A DNA stretch of 64,000 nt from Komagataeibacter melomenusus. Lineage in GTDB: Bacteria > Pseudomonadota > Alphaproteobacteria > Acetobacterales > Acetobacteraceae. The stretch covers positions 1 through 64,000 of the forward strand of contig NZ_JABJWC010000004.1 in assembly GCF_013155395.1 (NCBI RefSeq), written 5' to 3'. Each line of letters begins with the position of its first letter. Position 1 is the stretch's first letter. The notes beneath the pieces were generated by a model, which did no database searches, was not told the DNA's origin, and was given only the letters and a program-made list of their open reading frames with translations. This document shows positions 19,040-27,735 of this stretch, piece after piece. The position numbers and the translations under genes are program-made.

Positions 19040-19807
19040 TCAGTCCCCAAGCTGGCAGGCGGGGGTGAGCACGCCGCCACTGGCCTCGATTTCCGCGCGG
19101 ATGGCGCGGGCGAGTTCGAGTGACCCGGGCGTATCGCTATGCACCAGGATCGACTGTGCCCTGACCGGCAGGCGCGCGCCGTCAATGGTCGTGACCGAGC
19201 CGTCCTGCAGGAACTGCTTCACGCGTGCGCGCACGCCCGCCAGGTCATGGATGACAGCACCCGGCTGCCCGCGCGGCACCAGCGTGCCGGCGGTGGTATA
19301 GGCACGATCGGCCAGGAACAGGGTCTGTGCCCGCAGGCCCGCCTTCTCGGCGGCGCGCTCGGTCGCCTGGCCGGGCATGCAGAACACGCTCAGGTTCCGG
19401 TCAAGTGCTGCAATGGCACGGGTCAGGCGCAGGGCAAGGGCCTCATCCGCATTGGCCATGTTACCGAAGGCGGCATGGTAGCTGACATGCGTGACCCGGT
19501 GGCCATGGCGGGCGGCAATGCCCTGCAGCGCGCCGATCTGGTAGCACATCATGGATTCCATATCCGCGTCGGACACGGCCATGGTGCGGCGGCCAAAGCC
19601 CATCAGGTCGGGCAGGCCGGGATGGGCGCCAATGCCCACGCCCTTTTCCTTTGCCAGCCGCACGGTGCGGTCCATGATGGCGTAGTCACCGGCATGGAAG
19701 CCGCAGGCGATGTTGGCTGACGAGACGGTCTCCATCAGCCCGTCATCATCAGCGATGCGCCAGCGGCCAAAACCTTCGCCCATGTCGGAATTGAGGTCGA
19801 TCTTCAT
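19040..19807 (-). CDS. pxpA: LamB/YcsF family protein, 5-oxoprolinase subunit A-like
   Basis: This 255-residue protein matches the family length. DLNSDMGEGFGRWR at the N-terminus, ANIACGFHAGD, GAHPGLPDLMGFGRR and ADRAYTTAGTLVPRGQ are family blocks. In known bacterial PxpABC, the complex converts 5-oxoproline to glutamate with ATP. Oddly, the usual VK-x-HGAL motif reads VSYHAAF, losing the Lys and Gly, and the later HGD reads HSD. The start overlaps the pxpC stop by four bases (ATGA). It may act on a different substrate or be partly impaired. Confidence 0.85.
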   Translation of the reverse strand: MKIDLNSDMGEGFGRWRIADDDGLMETVSSANIACGFHAGDYAIMDRTVRLAKEKGVGIGAHPGLPDLMGFGRRTMAVSDADMESMMCYQIGALQGIAARHGHRVTHVSYHAAFGNMANADEALALRLTRAIAALDRNLSVFCMPGQATERAAEKAGLRAQTLFLADRAYTTAGTLVPRGQPGAVIHDLAGVRARVKQFLQDGSVTTIDGARLPVRAQSILVHSDTPGSLELARAIRAEIEASGGVLTPACQLGD

Positions 19808-20814
19808 GCCTTGGCTCCAGATTTCATGCCAGCACGGCAGCGGGCGGATGAGCGGTAATGGGCAACCATCATGCGCAGGTCGTCGAGATAGGCGTTGACC
19901 GGCTGCATGGCGGCAACACCTTCGCTAAAGCTGCATTCATGCAGGCGGATGCGCCAGCCGATGCGCGCCTGCGCCAGCCGCCACAGGTCGGCCTCGATCA
20001 CGGTGGCGATGCGCGGATAGCCACCCACGGTATTGGCGTCGGCCAGTTGCACGATCGGCTCGCCCGCGGGCGGAACCTGCACGATGCCGGCGATCACGCC
20101 GTAAGAGCGCAGTTCAACCCGGTGGCGCAATTCAAGCGGGGCGCCCTGCAGGCGGTAGCCCACGCGGTTGCTCTGTGGTGTAATGCGCCATGGGGTATCC
20201 CACAGCCGCTTCTGGGCTTCGGGCGTGAACAGGGCATAATCGGTTGCGGGCATCGCGCGCAGGTTGATGACCCTGGCATCCGCCTCGTCTGCTACGGCAT
20301 CCAGCGCGGCAGCGGGGGGCAGGGCGCCATAGCCCGCCACATCCAGCGTGACGCCTGTGGTCCTGAGCGTATCGCCTGCCTCCAGCGGGCGGCCGTCAAG
20401 CCCGCCAAAGCTGCCACGTAGCTGCGTGCTGCGCGAGCCCAGCACCACCGGCACCTCGATGCCGCCTGCAAGACAGACATAGCCGCGCGCGCCCGCTTTG
20501 GGCGGGCCGATACGCAGCACCTGACCGGCTGCTGCCGTCGCGACCATCCAGGGCAGGAGGGTGTGGCCATCGAGTTCGATTGCGGCATCAATGCCCGTCA
20601 CCGCAAAGGTGGCGGGTGCGTCAAAGCGCAGCACGAAGGGATAGGTCTGCAGTTCGATGCAGGCATCATCCATCTGGTTGCCCAGCAGGATATTGCCGAC
20701 CTGAAGGGCGAGCGTGTCCATCGCGCCAGACGTGCCCACGCCCAGGTTGCGGTAGCCGGGGCGGCCGAGATCCTGCACCGTGTTCAGGGCGGATGTTTCA
20801 AGGATCGTAATCAC
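19804..20814 (-). CDS. pxpC: Biotin-dependent carboxyltransferase-like protein, 5-oxoprolinase subunit C
   Basis: From GTG 20812-20814 this is 336 residues, near the usual PxpC/KipA length. It begins ITILETSALNTVQDLGRPGY and continues GVGTSGAMDTLALQVGN, both hallmark AHS2-domain blocks; RITPQSNRVGYRLQG and SYGVIAGIVQVPP follow. The AHS2 domain is also the carboxyltransferase part of urea carboxylase. The GTG overlaps the pxpB stop (GTGA), which supports this start over an upstream extension running antiparallel through pxpB. It overlaps pxpA by four bases. Confidence 0.87.
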   Translation of the reverse strand: MITILETSALNTVQDLGRPGYRNLGVGTSGAMDTLALQVGNILLGNQMDDACIELQTYPFVLRFDAPATFAVTGIDAAIELDGHTLLPWMVATAAAGQVLRIGPPKAGARGYVCLAGGIEVPVVLGSRSTQLRGSFGGLDGRPLEAGDTLRTTGVTLDVAGYGALPPAAALDAVADEADARVINLRAMPATDYALFTPEAQKRLWDTPWRITPQSNRVGYRLQGAPLELRHRVELRSYGVIAGIVQVPPAGEPIVQLADANTVGGYPRIATVIEADLWRLAQARIGWRIRLHECSFSEGVAAMQPVNAYLDDLRMMVAHYRSSARCRAGMKSGAKA

Positions 20815-21503
20815 AGCTCGATGCTTTCGGGGTAGAAGCGGATGCGATCGCCAACGGCAAACAGGGCAGGGGGCTGTTTGGTTGGATCGAACACGCGCAG
20901 GTCGGTAAACCCGATGGAATTCCACCCGTTTGGCCCCGTCAGCGCGGAAATGCCGGCCTGCATGCCGCCGATGATGACGGTCCCGGCCTGCATGTTCAGC
21001 GATGGCACGGTCTTGCGCGGCGTTGCAATGCGTGGGTCAAGCCCGTGCAGGTAGCCAAAGCCCGGCGCGCTGCCAATGGCGCAGACCGTGTATTCACTGC
21101 CGTGATGGATGGAGATGACCTCCTGCGCCGACAGGCCGGAATGGGCGCACACGGCGGCCAGATCCTCGCCCAGCGCGCCGCCATAGCGCACGCCGATCTC
21201 GAACAGATGCCCCTCGATATGCCGCTCGGGCAGGGTGTTCCAGGCGTGGCACAGCCACTCCGCCACCGCCTGCGGGCTTTTGGGCGGGGCGGAAAAGATC
21301 AGCATGAGGTTGGTCACGCCGGGAATGAGTTCAAGCACGTCGGGCCGGGCCTGTGCCGCGTCCATCAGTGCCCAGATGCGGCGCTGGTGGGCCATGGTGA
21401 AATCACCCGGCGCCTCGAACAGCATGGCGCGCGTGCCGATCATGCTTATGGCAGGCGCGGCAGCCGTATTGCGCGCCACATCGTTCTTTATATCCGTGTT
21501 CAA
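20811..21503 (-). CDS. pxpB: 5-oxoprolinase subunit B (KipI/AHS1 family)
   Basis: This 230-residue protein carries the AHS1 domain: MLFEAPGDFTMAHQRRIWAL near residue 27, VRYGGALGEDLAAVCAHSGL, and the glycine-rich APGFGYLHGLDPRIATPRK. It is the partner of PxpC in the 5-oxoprolinase complex and corresponds to the other half of the urea carboxylase carboxyltransferase. It is the first gene of the minus-strand pxpB-pxpC-pxpA operon, divergent from an operon with BCCP and biotin carboxylase genes. Confidence 0.88.
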   Translation of the reverse strand: MNTDIKNDVARNTAAAPAISMIGTRAMLFEAPGDFTMAHQRRIWALMDAAQARPDVLELIPGVTNLMLIFSAPPKSPQAVAEWLCHAWNTLPERHIEGHLFEIGVRYGGALGEDLAAVCAHSGLSAQEVISIHHGSEYTVCAIGSAPGFGYLHGLDPRIATPRKTVPSLNMQAGTVIIGGMQAGISALTGPNGWNSIGFTDLRVFDPTKQPPALFAVGDRIRFYPESIEL

Positions 21504-21821
21504 AATACACAGTCCCTGGAACGGCGCTGGTTATTGAGCCTGAACCGTAACAATATAGGTTTCGCGGCATGAGGTGCCAGGTGCAAGACTATGGCCGTTT
21601 CCGTAACGATGGCCAGTGCAATTGTGGTTGTGAGGCTATTGAATAATCTTATGGCTCAGCAGGATAGCAGGGCCATCATATTATGTTATGGCGTGAGAAC
21701 GAAGTGCTCTTGGCGCTTGTTGTCCATGGTGGTTAGCATAAAAATCAATAGCTGAGCATCCGGTATCCGCTGTGGGGCCGGGTGGTGTTAGTTTCTCTGT
21801 TCAGGATCGGGTTTTCTTACC
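21504..21821. other. Divergent control region between pxpB and the SDR-BCCP-biotin carboxylase operon
   Basis: This 318-base gap separates two divergent operons and should hold both promoters. No clear -35/-10 pair or strong operator is visible. The SDR start at 21822 is preceded by aggat at a suitable distance. Confidence 0.5.
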
Positions 21822-22577
21822 ATGAGCAACCAGCCGTATCGTACCGCCCTCGTCACTGGCGCCTCTTCCGGTATTGGCGCGCAGATCGTGCGCCGCCTGG
21901 CGCAGGAAGGGATCGAGGTTCATGCCCTGGCGCGTGACGCGGCCCGGCTGGAGCAGCTGTCGCAGGAGACCGGCTGCGTCGTGCATGCCGTGAGCGTGTC
22001 CGATCAGGCCGGGATCGAGGCGCTGGTCAAGGGGCTCGAGATCGACATCCTGGTCAACAACGCCGGGCAGTCGCGCACGGGCAACATAACCAACACCACG
22101 CCCGAGGATATCGATGCGCTGGTGGACGTGAACCTGCGCGCGGTGCTGCAACTGACCCGCCTCGTGGTGGCAGGCATGATCGAGCGTGATCGTGGCCATA
22201 TCGTCAACATCACCTCCATTGCAGGTCATTATGCCTTTGCAGGCGGCAATACGGTCTATCATGCCACCAAGGCGGGCGTGCATTCGCTCTCGCAGCAGTT
22301 GCGCTGCGACCTGTTCGGCCACCGCATCCGCGTGACCGAAGTCTCGCCCGCGCGGTGCGAAACCGAGGTGTTCGGCCGCCTGATCGGCAACATGGAAGAA
22401 GCCAGGAAGCGTTTCTTTGATGAATATGAGTCGCTGCTGCCCGAGGATATTGCAAACTCCGTCGCCTTTGCCGTCATGTCGCCGCAGCGCATGAATGTCA
22501 GCTTCATGGAAGTGCTGCCCACCATGCAGGTCGTGGGCGGGCTGAACTTCGCCAAGAAGACATCCGGCGCGGCGTAA
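21822..22577 (+). CDS. Short-chain dehydrogenase/reductase (YdfG-like)
   Basis: This is a 251-residue classical SDR. The cofactor loop is [10 protein letters not shown] (about residues 11-20), followed by NNAGQ, catalytic Ser in NITSIAG and the YHATK active site. The basic residue after the second strand (ALARDAARL) suggests NADP(H). Relatives oxidise 3-hydroxy acids or serine-like compounds. It is the first gene of an operon with BCCP and biotin carboxylase, five bases before the BCCP start, so it probably acts in the same pathway. Confidence 0.87.
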   Translation: MSNQPYRTALVTGASSGIGAQIVRRLAQEGIEVHALARDAARLEQLSQETGCVVHAVSVSDQAGIEALVKGLEIDILVNNAGQSRTGNITNTTPEDIDALVDVNLRAVLQLTRLVVAGMIERDRGHIVNITSIAGHYAFAGGNTVYHATKAGVHSLSQQLRCDLFGHRIRVTEVSPARCETEVFGRLIGNMEEARKRFFDEYESLLPEDIANSVAFAVMSPQRMNVSFMEVLPTMQVVGGLNFAKKTSGAA

Positions 22578-22582
22578 GGGCA

Positions 22583-23020
22583 GTGGATCTCACGCATGTC
22601 AGGCGGCTGATCGACCTGCTGGCCACGGCTCCGGTTACGGAGCTGGAGGTCGAGGAAGGCGGCTGCCATATCCGCATCACCCGTGGCGGCGGCGCGCAGC
22701 CTGTGGGTGCGCCATCCGCCCCGCCCGTGGCGGCAGCTCCGGCACCCGTTGCGGCCGCGCAGCCAGCCGTGGCACCCGTGGCGGAGGCGGCGGTCATCAC
22801 CGCTCCCTCCTATGGCGTGTTCCATCTCTCGCCCGCACCGGGGGCGCCGCCATTCGTCACGGTGGGGCAGGACGTGCAGGCCGGGCAGGAAGTCGGGCTG
22901 GTCGAGGCGATGAAGGTGTTCAACGCCGTTCGTGCCGAGCAGGCTGGCAGGATTGCCGCCGTGCTGGTGGAAGACGGCACCGAAGTAGAGGCAGGCACCC
23001 CCCTGTTCCAGCTGGCATGA
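22583..23020 (+). CDS. Biotin carboxyl carrier protein (AccB-like)
   Basis: This is a 145-residue BCCP starting at GTG 22583. A short N-terminal helix region is followed by an Ala/Pro-rich linker (about 48-75) and a C-terminal biotinyl domain with the intact attachment motif VEAMKVFN (Lys near residue 111). It overlaps the biotin carboxylase gene by four bases (ATGA). Its location opposite the pxp operon suggests it serves a dedicated carboxylase and not general fatty-acid synthesis; the housekeeping accBC pair would then lie elsewhere. Confidence 0.88.
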   Translation: MDLTHVRRLIDLLATAPVTELEVEEGGCHIRITRGGGAQPVGAPSAPPVAAAPAPVAAAQPAVAPVAEAAVITAPSYGVFHLSPAPGAPPFVTVGQDVQAGQEVGLVEAMKVFNAVRAEQAGRIAAVLVEDGTEVEAGTPLFQLA

Positions 23021-24384
23021 GTGAGACCCCACGTTTCAGCCGCGTGCTGATCGCCAATCGCGGCGAGATTGCCCTGCGCATCCAGCGCGCCTGCCGCCAG
23101 CTCGGGTTGGAGACGGTGGCCGTGTATTCCGAAGCCGATGCCGACAGCCGCCATGTGCATGAGGCCGATGTGGCCCTGTGCATTGGCCCGGCGGCTGCGG
23201 CCCGCAGCTATCTCGACCCTGACGGGCTGCTGCTCGCCGCCCGGCTGACCGGGGCGCAGGCCATTCATCCCGGCTACGGCTTCCTGTCGGAAAATGCTGA
23301 TTTTGCCGATGCGGTGGAAAAAGCGGGCCTGACCTTCATCGGTCCCACGGGGGCCTCCATCCGCATGATGGGCGACAAAATTACCGCCAAGCGCGCCATG
23401 CGCGAGGCGGGTGTGCCCTGCGTGCCCGGATCGGACGGGCCGCTGCCTGCCGATATGGACGCCGTGAAGGCCATTGCGCTGGAGGTTGGCTTTCCGGTCA
23501 TCGTCAAGGCATCGGGCGGCGGCGGCGGGCGCGGCATGCGCGTGGTCGAGCGCGTGGAGGACCTGGCGCAGGCCGTGACCCTGACCGCCAAGGAAGCCGA
23601 GCAGGCCTTCGGCAACCCGACGCTGTATCTCGAACGCTTCATGCAGAAGCCGCGCCATATCGAAATTCAGGTTCTGTGCGATACGCATGGCACAGCACTA
23701 TGGCTGGGTGCGCGCGACTGCTCGCTGCAGCGCCGCCACCAGAAAGTGCTTGAGGAAGCCTCCGCCCCCGGCATCGCCCCCGAAACCATTGCCGAAATTG
23801 GCGCACGCTGCGCCGAGGCATGCAGGCGGATCGGCTACCGTGGCGCGGGCACGTTCGAATTCCTGTATGAAGATGGCGTGTTCGCCTTTATCGAGATGAA
23901 CACCCGCGTGCAGGTCGAGCACCCGATTACGGAAGAGACCACGGGCATCGACATCGTGGCCGAGCAGTTGCGCATTGCCCAGGGCGCGCGGCTTGGCATC
24001 GCGCAGGCGGATATTCCGCTGCGGGGCCATGCCATTGAATGCCGCCTCAATGCCGAGGACCCGTTCACCTTCATGCCCTCGCCCGGCACCATCACGCGCT
24101 GGGACCTGCCCGGCGGCCCGGGCATCCGGGTCGATACGCATGTCGTAGCCGGCTACACGGTGCAGCCGTATTATGACTCGCTGATCGGCAAGATCATCAG
24201 TTATGGCGCCACCCGTGAGCAGGCCATTGCGCGCATGCGCGTGGCGCTGGCGGAAATGAAGGTGGAAGGGGTGTCAACCAACATCGCCCTGCATCAGGAC
24301 CTGCTGGCCGACCCCGCCTTTGCGCGTGGCGGCGTGGATATCCACTATCTTGAACGCTGGCTTGCACAAAGGACAGCCTCATGA
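23017..24384 (+). CDS. Biotin carboxylase (AccC-like)
   Basis: This 455-residue enzyme would carboxylate BCCP biotin using ATP and bicarbonate. Visible blocks are [28 protein letters not shown], the ATP-grasp glycine loop [30 protein letters not shown], and the catalytic [14 protein letters not shown]. The length equals a free-standing AccC subunit. It overlaps the genes on both sides by four bases, so translation is coupled with both carrier-like proteins. The likely partner carboxyltransferase is PxpB/PxpC across the divergent promoter. Confidence 0.92.
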   Translation: MSETPRFSRVLIANRGEIALRIQRACRQLGLETVAVYSEADADSRHVHEADVALCIGPAAAARSYLDPDGLLLAARLTGAQAIHPGYGFLSENADFADAVEKAGLTFIGPTGASIRMMGDKITAKRAMREAGVPCVPGSDGPLPADMDAVKAIALEVGFPVIVKASGGGGGRGMRVVERVEDLAQAVTLTAKEAEQAFGNPTLYLERFMQKPRHIEIQVLCDTHGTALWLGARDCSLQRRHQKVLEEASAPGIAPETIAEIGARCAEACRRIGYRGAGTFEFLYEDGVFAFIEMNTRVQVEHPITEETTGIDIVAEQLRIAQGARLGIAQADIPLRGHAIECRLNAEDPFTFMPSPGTITRWDLPGGPGIRVDTHVVAGYTVQPYYDSLIGKIISYGATREQAIARMRVALAEMKVEGVSTNIALHQDLLADPAFARGGVDIHYLERWLAQRTAS

Positions 24385-24842
24385 CCAACCGCTCCGAACA
24401 GGTGGTGCCCCATTTTGATCGGCTGCCAGAGCCTGAACAGATTGGCCAGATGGCAACATGGCTGGCGCAGGCAGGGCTGGAAAGTCTGGAACTGTGCAAC
24501 GAGGCGGCGGGGCTGAAACTGCGCATCCGCGTGGGGCAGGGCGCACCGGCGGCAATGCCCGCCCACGCCCCGCCAGCAGCGCAGCCCGATGCCGGAGCGG
24601 GACTGGTGGCAGTGAAAACGCCGTATTTTGGTCATCTGTGCCTGGTCCATCCGCAGCGCGACAGCGCTTTTGCTCCGGTAGGCACGAAGGTGGCGCAGGG
24701 CGATATTGTAGCGCTCCTGACACTGGACAGCCTGCAGGTGCCCGTTCCCGCGCCGATCGCGGGCAGGGTTGCCGAGGTGACGGGGCAGGCCGGCGCGCTG
24801 GTCGGATATGGCACCGTGATCATGCAGATCCAGCCTGACTGA
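24381..24842 (+). CDS. Degenerate biotinyl/lipoyl-domain protein lacking the biotin lysine
   Basis: This 153-residue paralogue of AccB has an N-terminal helical region, an Ala/Pro linker and a C-terminal biotinyl-like domain. Aligned to the BCCP at 22583-23020, the biotin motif EAMK is replaced by TLDS (within [17 protein letters not shown]), so it should not be biotinylated. The surrounding beta-sandwich residues ([19 protein letters not shown]) remain, suggesting a structural or regulatory role. It overlaps the biotin carboxylase stop by four bases and has aagga upstream. Confidence 0.8.
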   Translation: MTNRSEQVVPHFDRLPEPEQIGQMATWLAQAGLESLELCNEAAGLKLRIRVGQGAPAAMPAHAPPAAQPDAGAGLVAVKTPYFGHLCLVHPQRDSAFAPVGTKVAQGDIVALLTLDSLQVPVPAPIAGRVAEVTGQAGALVGYGTVIMQIQPD

Positions 24843-24985
24843 TCCGCTCAGGCCGGGTGTTGCTGCGGTTTTTTAGCTATCTCCGTCGCCTTTATCTGGC
24901 CTGTAGTCGTGTTGTTACATGCGAACATGCGCATGATGCTGGCACTGTTCTGCCCTGGTACTATTCTTAACGTGGATGGACCGAA

Positions 24986-26412
24986 ATGAGTAATATGCCC
25001 GCTCCGGCGCGCGAGAGCGCGACCTGTTGGGCGAGGTCACGCTGCCCCCCGGCGTGCTGTGGGGCGTGCACACAAAGCGCGCGCTGGACAACTTTCCCAT
25101 AAGTGGCACCACGATCGGCAGTTTTCCTGAACTGGTGCAGGGGCTGGTCACGGTCAAGCAGGCGGCGGCGCGGGCCAATCTTGCGCTGGGTTATCTCGGC
25201 CCCACGCGCGCCAACGCCATTGATGGTGCCTGCCAGCGCATCCTGCAAGACCCCGCCTATAACGCGCAGTTTGTGGTCGATGCCATGCAGGGCGGGGCAG
25301 GTACCTCGACCAACATGAATGCCAACGAGGTCGTTGCCAATGTTGCCCTTGGGCTGCTGGGCGAAAAGCCGGGCACCTACGGCGTGCTGCACCCCAATGA
25401 TCATGTCAACATGGCACAGTCCACCAACGATGTGTACCCCACAGCGCTCCGCCTTGGCCTGCTGCTGGCGGTTGACCCGCTAGTCGCAGCCCTTGAGGGA
25501 CTGCATGCGGCGCTGGATGAAAAGGCAGGGGCGTTTGATGCGATCCTGAAGGTTGGCCGCACGCAGTTGCGTGATGCCGTGCCCATGACGCTGGGGCAGG
25601 AATTCGGGGCATTCCGCACGGCGGTGGCAGGTGAAATCAGGAGCATAAAGGTCCATGCGGCAGCCTTTGAGCAGGTCAATCTTGGCGGCACCGCCATTGG
25701 CACGGGGCTCAATACCGACCCGCGTTATGCCCCCACAGTCATGGCGGAACTGCGCGGCCTGACCGGGCGGCCCATGAGCAGTGCGCCCGACCTGATCGAG
25801 GCCGCATCGGATGTAGGGGCATTCGTGCTGTTTTCGGGCGCGCTCAAGCGCCTGGCGCTCAAACTGTCAAAAATGTCCAGCGACCTGCGCCTGCTCTCAA
25901 GCGGGCCGCGCACGGGCCTGGGTGAAATCGTGCTGCCGGCGGTGCAGGCGGGGTCTTCCATCATGCCGGGGAAGGTCAATCCCGTCATACCCGAGGCGGT
26001 CAATCAGGTGGCCTATCTGGTCGCGGGCCATGACCTGACCATTACCATGTGTGCCGATGGCGGGCAGTTGCAGCTTAATCCGTTTGAACCGATGATTGGC
26101 TATTGCCTGTTTACATCCATTGCGACATTGCGCACCGCCATCGAAACCCTGACCACGCGCTGCATCAGCGGCATTCGTGCCGACCAGGCACGGTGCTAGG
26201 CCCTGTTTGACCTGAATATCGGCATCATTACGGCACTGGTGCCGGTGCTGGGTTACGATGTCTGCTCGGCCATTGCCAAGCGCGCATTGGCACAGGATCG
26301 CAAGGTGACGGACCTGATCGTGGAGGACAGGCTGCTTTCGACCGAACAGCTTGCCGCCCTGTTGCAGCCCGATGCGCTGACCCGCCCCAATATCGGGCGC
26401 ATCCCGGCCTGA
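24986..26412 (+). pseudogene. aspA: Aspartate ammonia-lyase, frameshifted and nonsense-mutated
   Basis: The homology covers a full aspartase/fumarase-C enzyme: DLLGEVTLPPGVLWGVHTKR, GAGTSTNMNANEVVAN and the signature GSSIMPGKVNPVIPE. Two lesions break it. The expected ATG 24986 (MSNMPAPARE) is in a different frame from the DLLGE block at 25021, needing one extra base between them. A TAG at 26197-26199 then interrupts the frame, after which 70 in-frame residues (ALFDLNIGIITALVPVLGY onward) complete the C-terminus to TGA 26412. A shortened product from TTG 25027 is conceivable but would lack the C-terminal domain. Confidence 0.85.
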
Positions 26413-26415
26413 GCC

Positions 26416-27354
26416 TTAGCCGAATGGCTGCGTGCCCGGCCAGTTATGCGAGGCGGCCATGGCCTTGGCGAGGTCGATAAGGATTTCACGTACGGCGACC
26501 GAGGCCTCGGTTTCGGGAATGATTTCGGGAATGCATAGTGACACATCTTCCTGAATGACCGGGTTGTGCAGCGGAAAGATGCGTGATTTGCCCGGTACGA
26601 CGATGCGGCTGGCAACCGACCAGGGCAGGATGGTGCTGCCTATGCCCTGCTCTATGGCGCCCTGCAGGGTGATCAGCGCCTCGATCTCGGCTACGATGCA
26701 GGGTTCAAGCTGCTTGCGCATGAAGGCCATGTCCACGCTCTTGCGCACAAAATTATGTTTGGGCGGCAGCAGCAGGGGAATGTTGGCTATGTCGGCAAGC
26801 TGCACGGCCCCTTTTTCATTGTGGGGGAATTCCAGGTCATGCGGTGCCAGCAGGAAGAATTCTTCCTTCATCAATGGCGTGAAAATGACGCCCTTGATGG
26901 GGCCTGCGCCATGAATCACGGCCATGTCCAGACGGCCGGTCATGATCAGTTCGCTGTAGATGTCATCAAAGCTTTCGGTCAGGTGCAGGGTAATGTTGGG
27001 CAGGCGCTCGCGCACGAGCTGCAACAGCTTGACCGAGAGTGTGGACCCCGCGCTGTAAGGGGACAGGCCGACCGAGACCTTGCCCACCAGCGGCCCCGCG
27101 CCCTGGCTGATTTCAACCATGGCCCGGTCGAACTGCTTGGTCAGGGTCTGTGCATGTCGGTACAGTTCCGCTCCGGCCGTGGTGGGGGTTACGCCGCTCT
27201 TGCTACGGATGACAAGCTTCTGTTTGAAAGCATTCTCGAGTGTGGCCAGTTGCTGGCTCAATGCGGGCTGGGCAATATTGAGCAGGTCAGCCGCACGCGA
27301 AATGCTGCCAAGATCGATAATTTTAATAAAAGCCTGTAGTCGGCGTATGTCCAA
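26416..27354 (-). CDS. LysR family regulator, Nac-like
   Basis: This 312-residue regulator has an N-terminal winged helix with MDIRRLQAFIKIIDLGSIS and ADLLNIAQPALSQQLATLE, closely resembling the nitrogen-assimilation regulator Nac. The effector domain (VSVGLSPYSAGSTL onward) is full length. It ends three bases from the aspartase pseudogene and is divergent from the TonB receptor at 27736, which is the natural target candidate. The inducer is unknown. Confidence 0.87.
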   Translation of the reverse strand: MDIRRLQAFIKIIDLGSISRAADLLNIAQPALSQQLATLENAFKQKLVIRSKSGVTPTTAGAELYRHAQTLTKQFDRAMVEISQGAGPLVGKVSVGLSPYSAGSTLSVKLLQLVRERLPNITLHLTESFDDIYSELIMTGRLDMAVIHGAGPIKGVIFTPLMKEEFFLLAPHDLEFPHNEKGAVQLADIANIPLLLPPKHNFVRKSVDMAFMRKQLEPCIVAEIEALITLQGAIEQGIGSTILPWSVASRIVVPGKSRIFPLHNPVIQEDVSLCIPEIIPETEASVAVREILIDLAKAMAASHNWPGTQPFG

Positions 27355-27735
27355 CGGGAACTCCGTAAAGGGTATAGGTGGTGAATTTATGACCTTGACA
27401 TTAGGGATTTTTCTTTAACTGTCAACATATTGTGCCATAGGCGGGTGCCATGGCGCGATGGCGCGGCACGGCTTCTGTCAGGCCCGCATGCGGCTGTACG
27501 CCCCTGCCTGCGGCAGGGGGCTGATACTTGCAATGTATTATGCAAAAAAGCAACGCATCGGCAAAACCCGAAGCGTTTTCAATTATATAATTCTTTCGTA
27601 TGCAAGTAAGAAACAATCTGGTTCCCGAACATATCAATAATTCATATGACGCCAAATCATAACGGACGCGCATCATAACCTCGCACATATTCATTACGGA
27701 ACGTTCGGTCGAGTTTCAGGGGGGGGGGAAGACAG
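27355..27735. other. Divergent control region with a G10 tract
   Basis: This 381-base gap lies between the Nac-like regulator and a TonB receptor. It contains an eight-bp GC hairpin (27501-27508 with 27512-27519), an AT-rich part at 27535-27660, and a run of ten G at 27719-27728 just before the receptor ATG. No coding region is supported. Confidence 0.55.
27719..27728 (+). promoter_or_regulatory. G10 homopolymer at the ribosome-binding position
   Basis: Ten consecutive G bases are followed by aagacag and the ATG at 27736, so the run occupies -17 to -8 where the Shine-Dalgarno sequence should be. Such runs slip during replication, and a length change would alter ribosome-site spacing or strength. 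This is a candidate phase-variation switch. Confidence 0.6.

Noticed and set aside
21504-21821. Possible riboswitch in the leader of the SDR-biotin carboxylase operon
   Set aside because: No recognisable aptamer pattern or terminator/anti-terminator pair was visible.
24939-24956. Sigma-54-like tggcac...tgcc upstream of the aspartase pseudogene
   Set aside because: The spacing between the GG and GC elements is one base off the required distance and the -12 element is poor.
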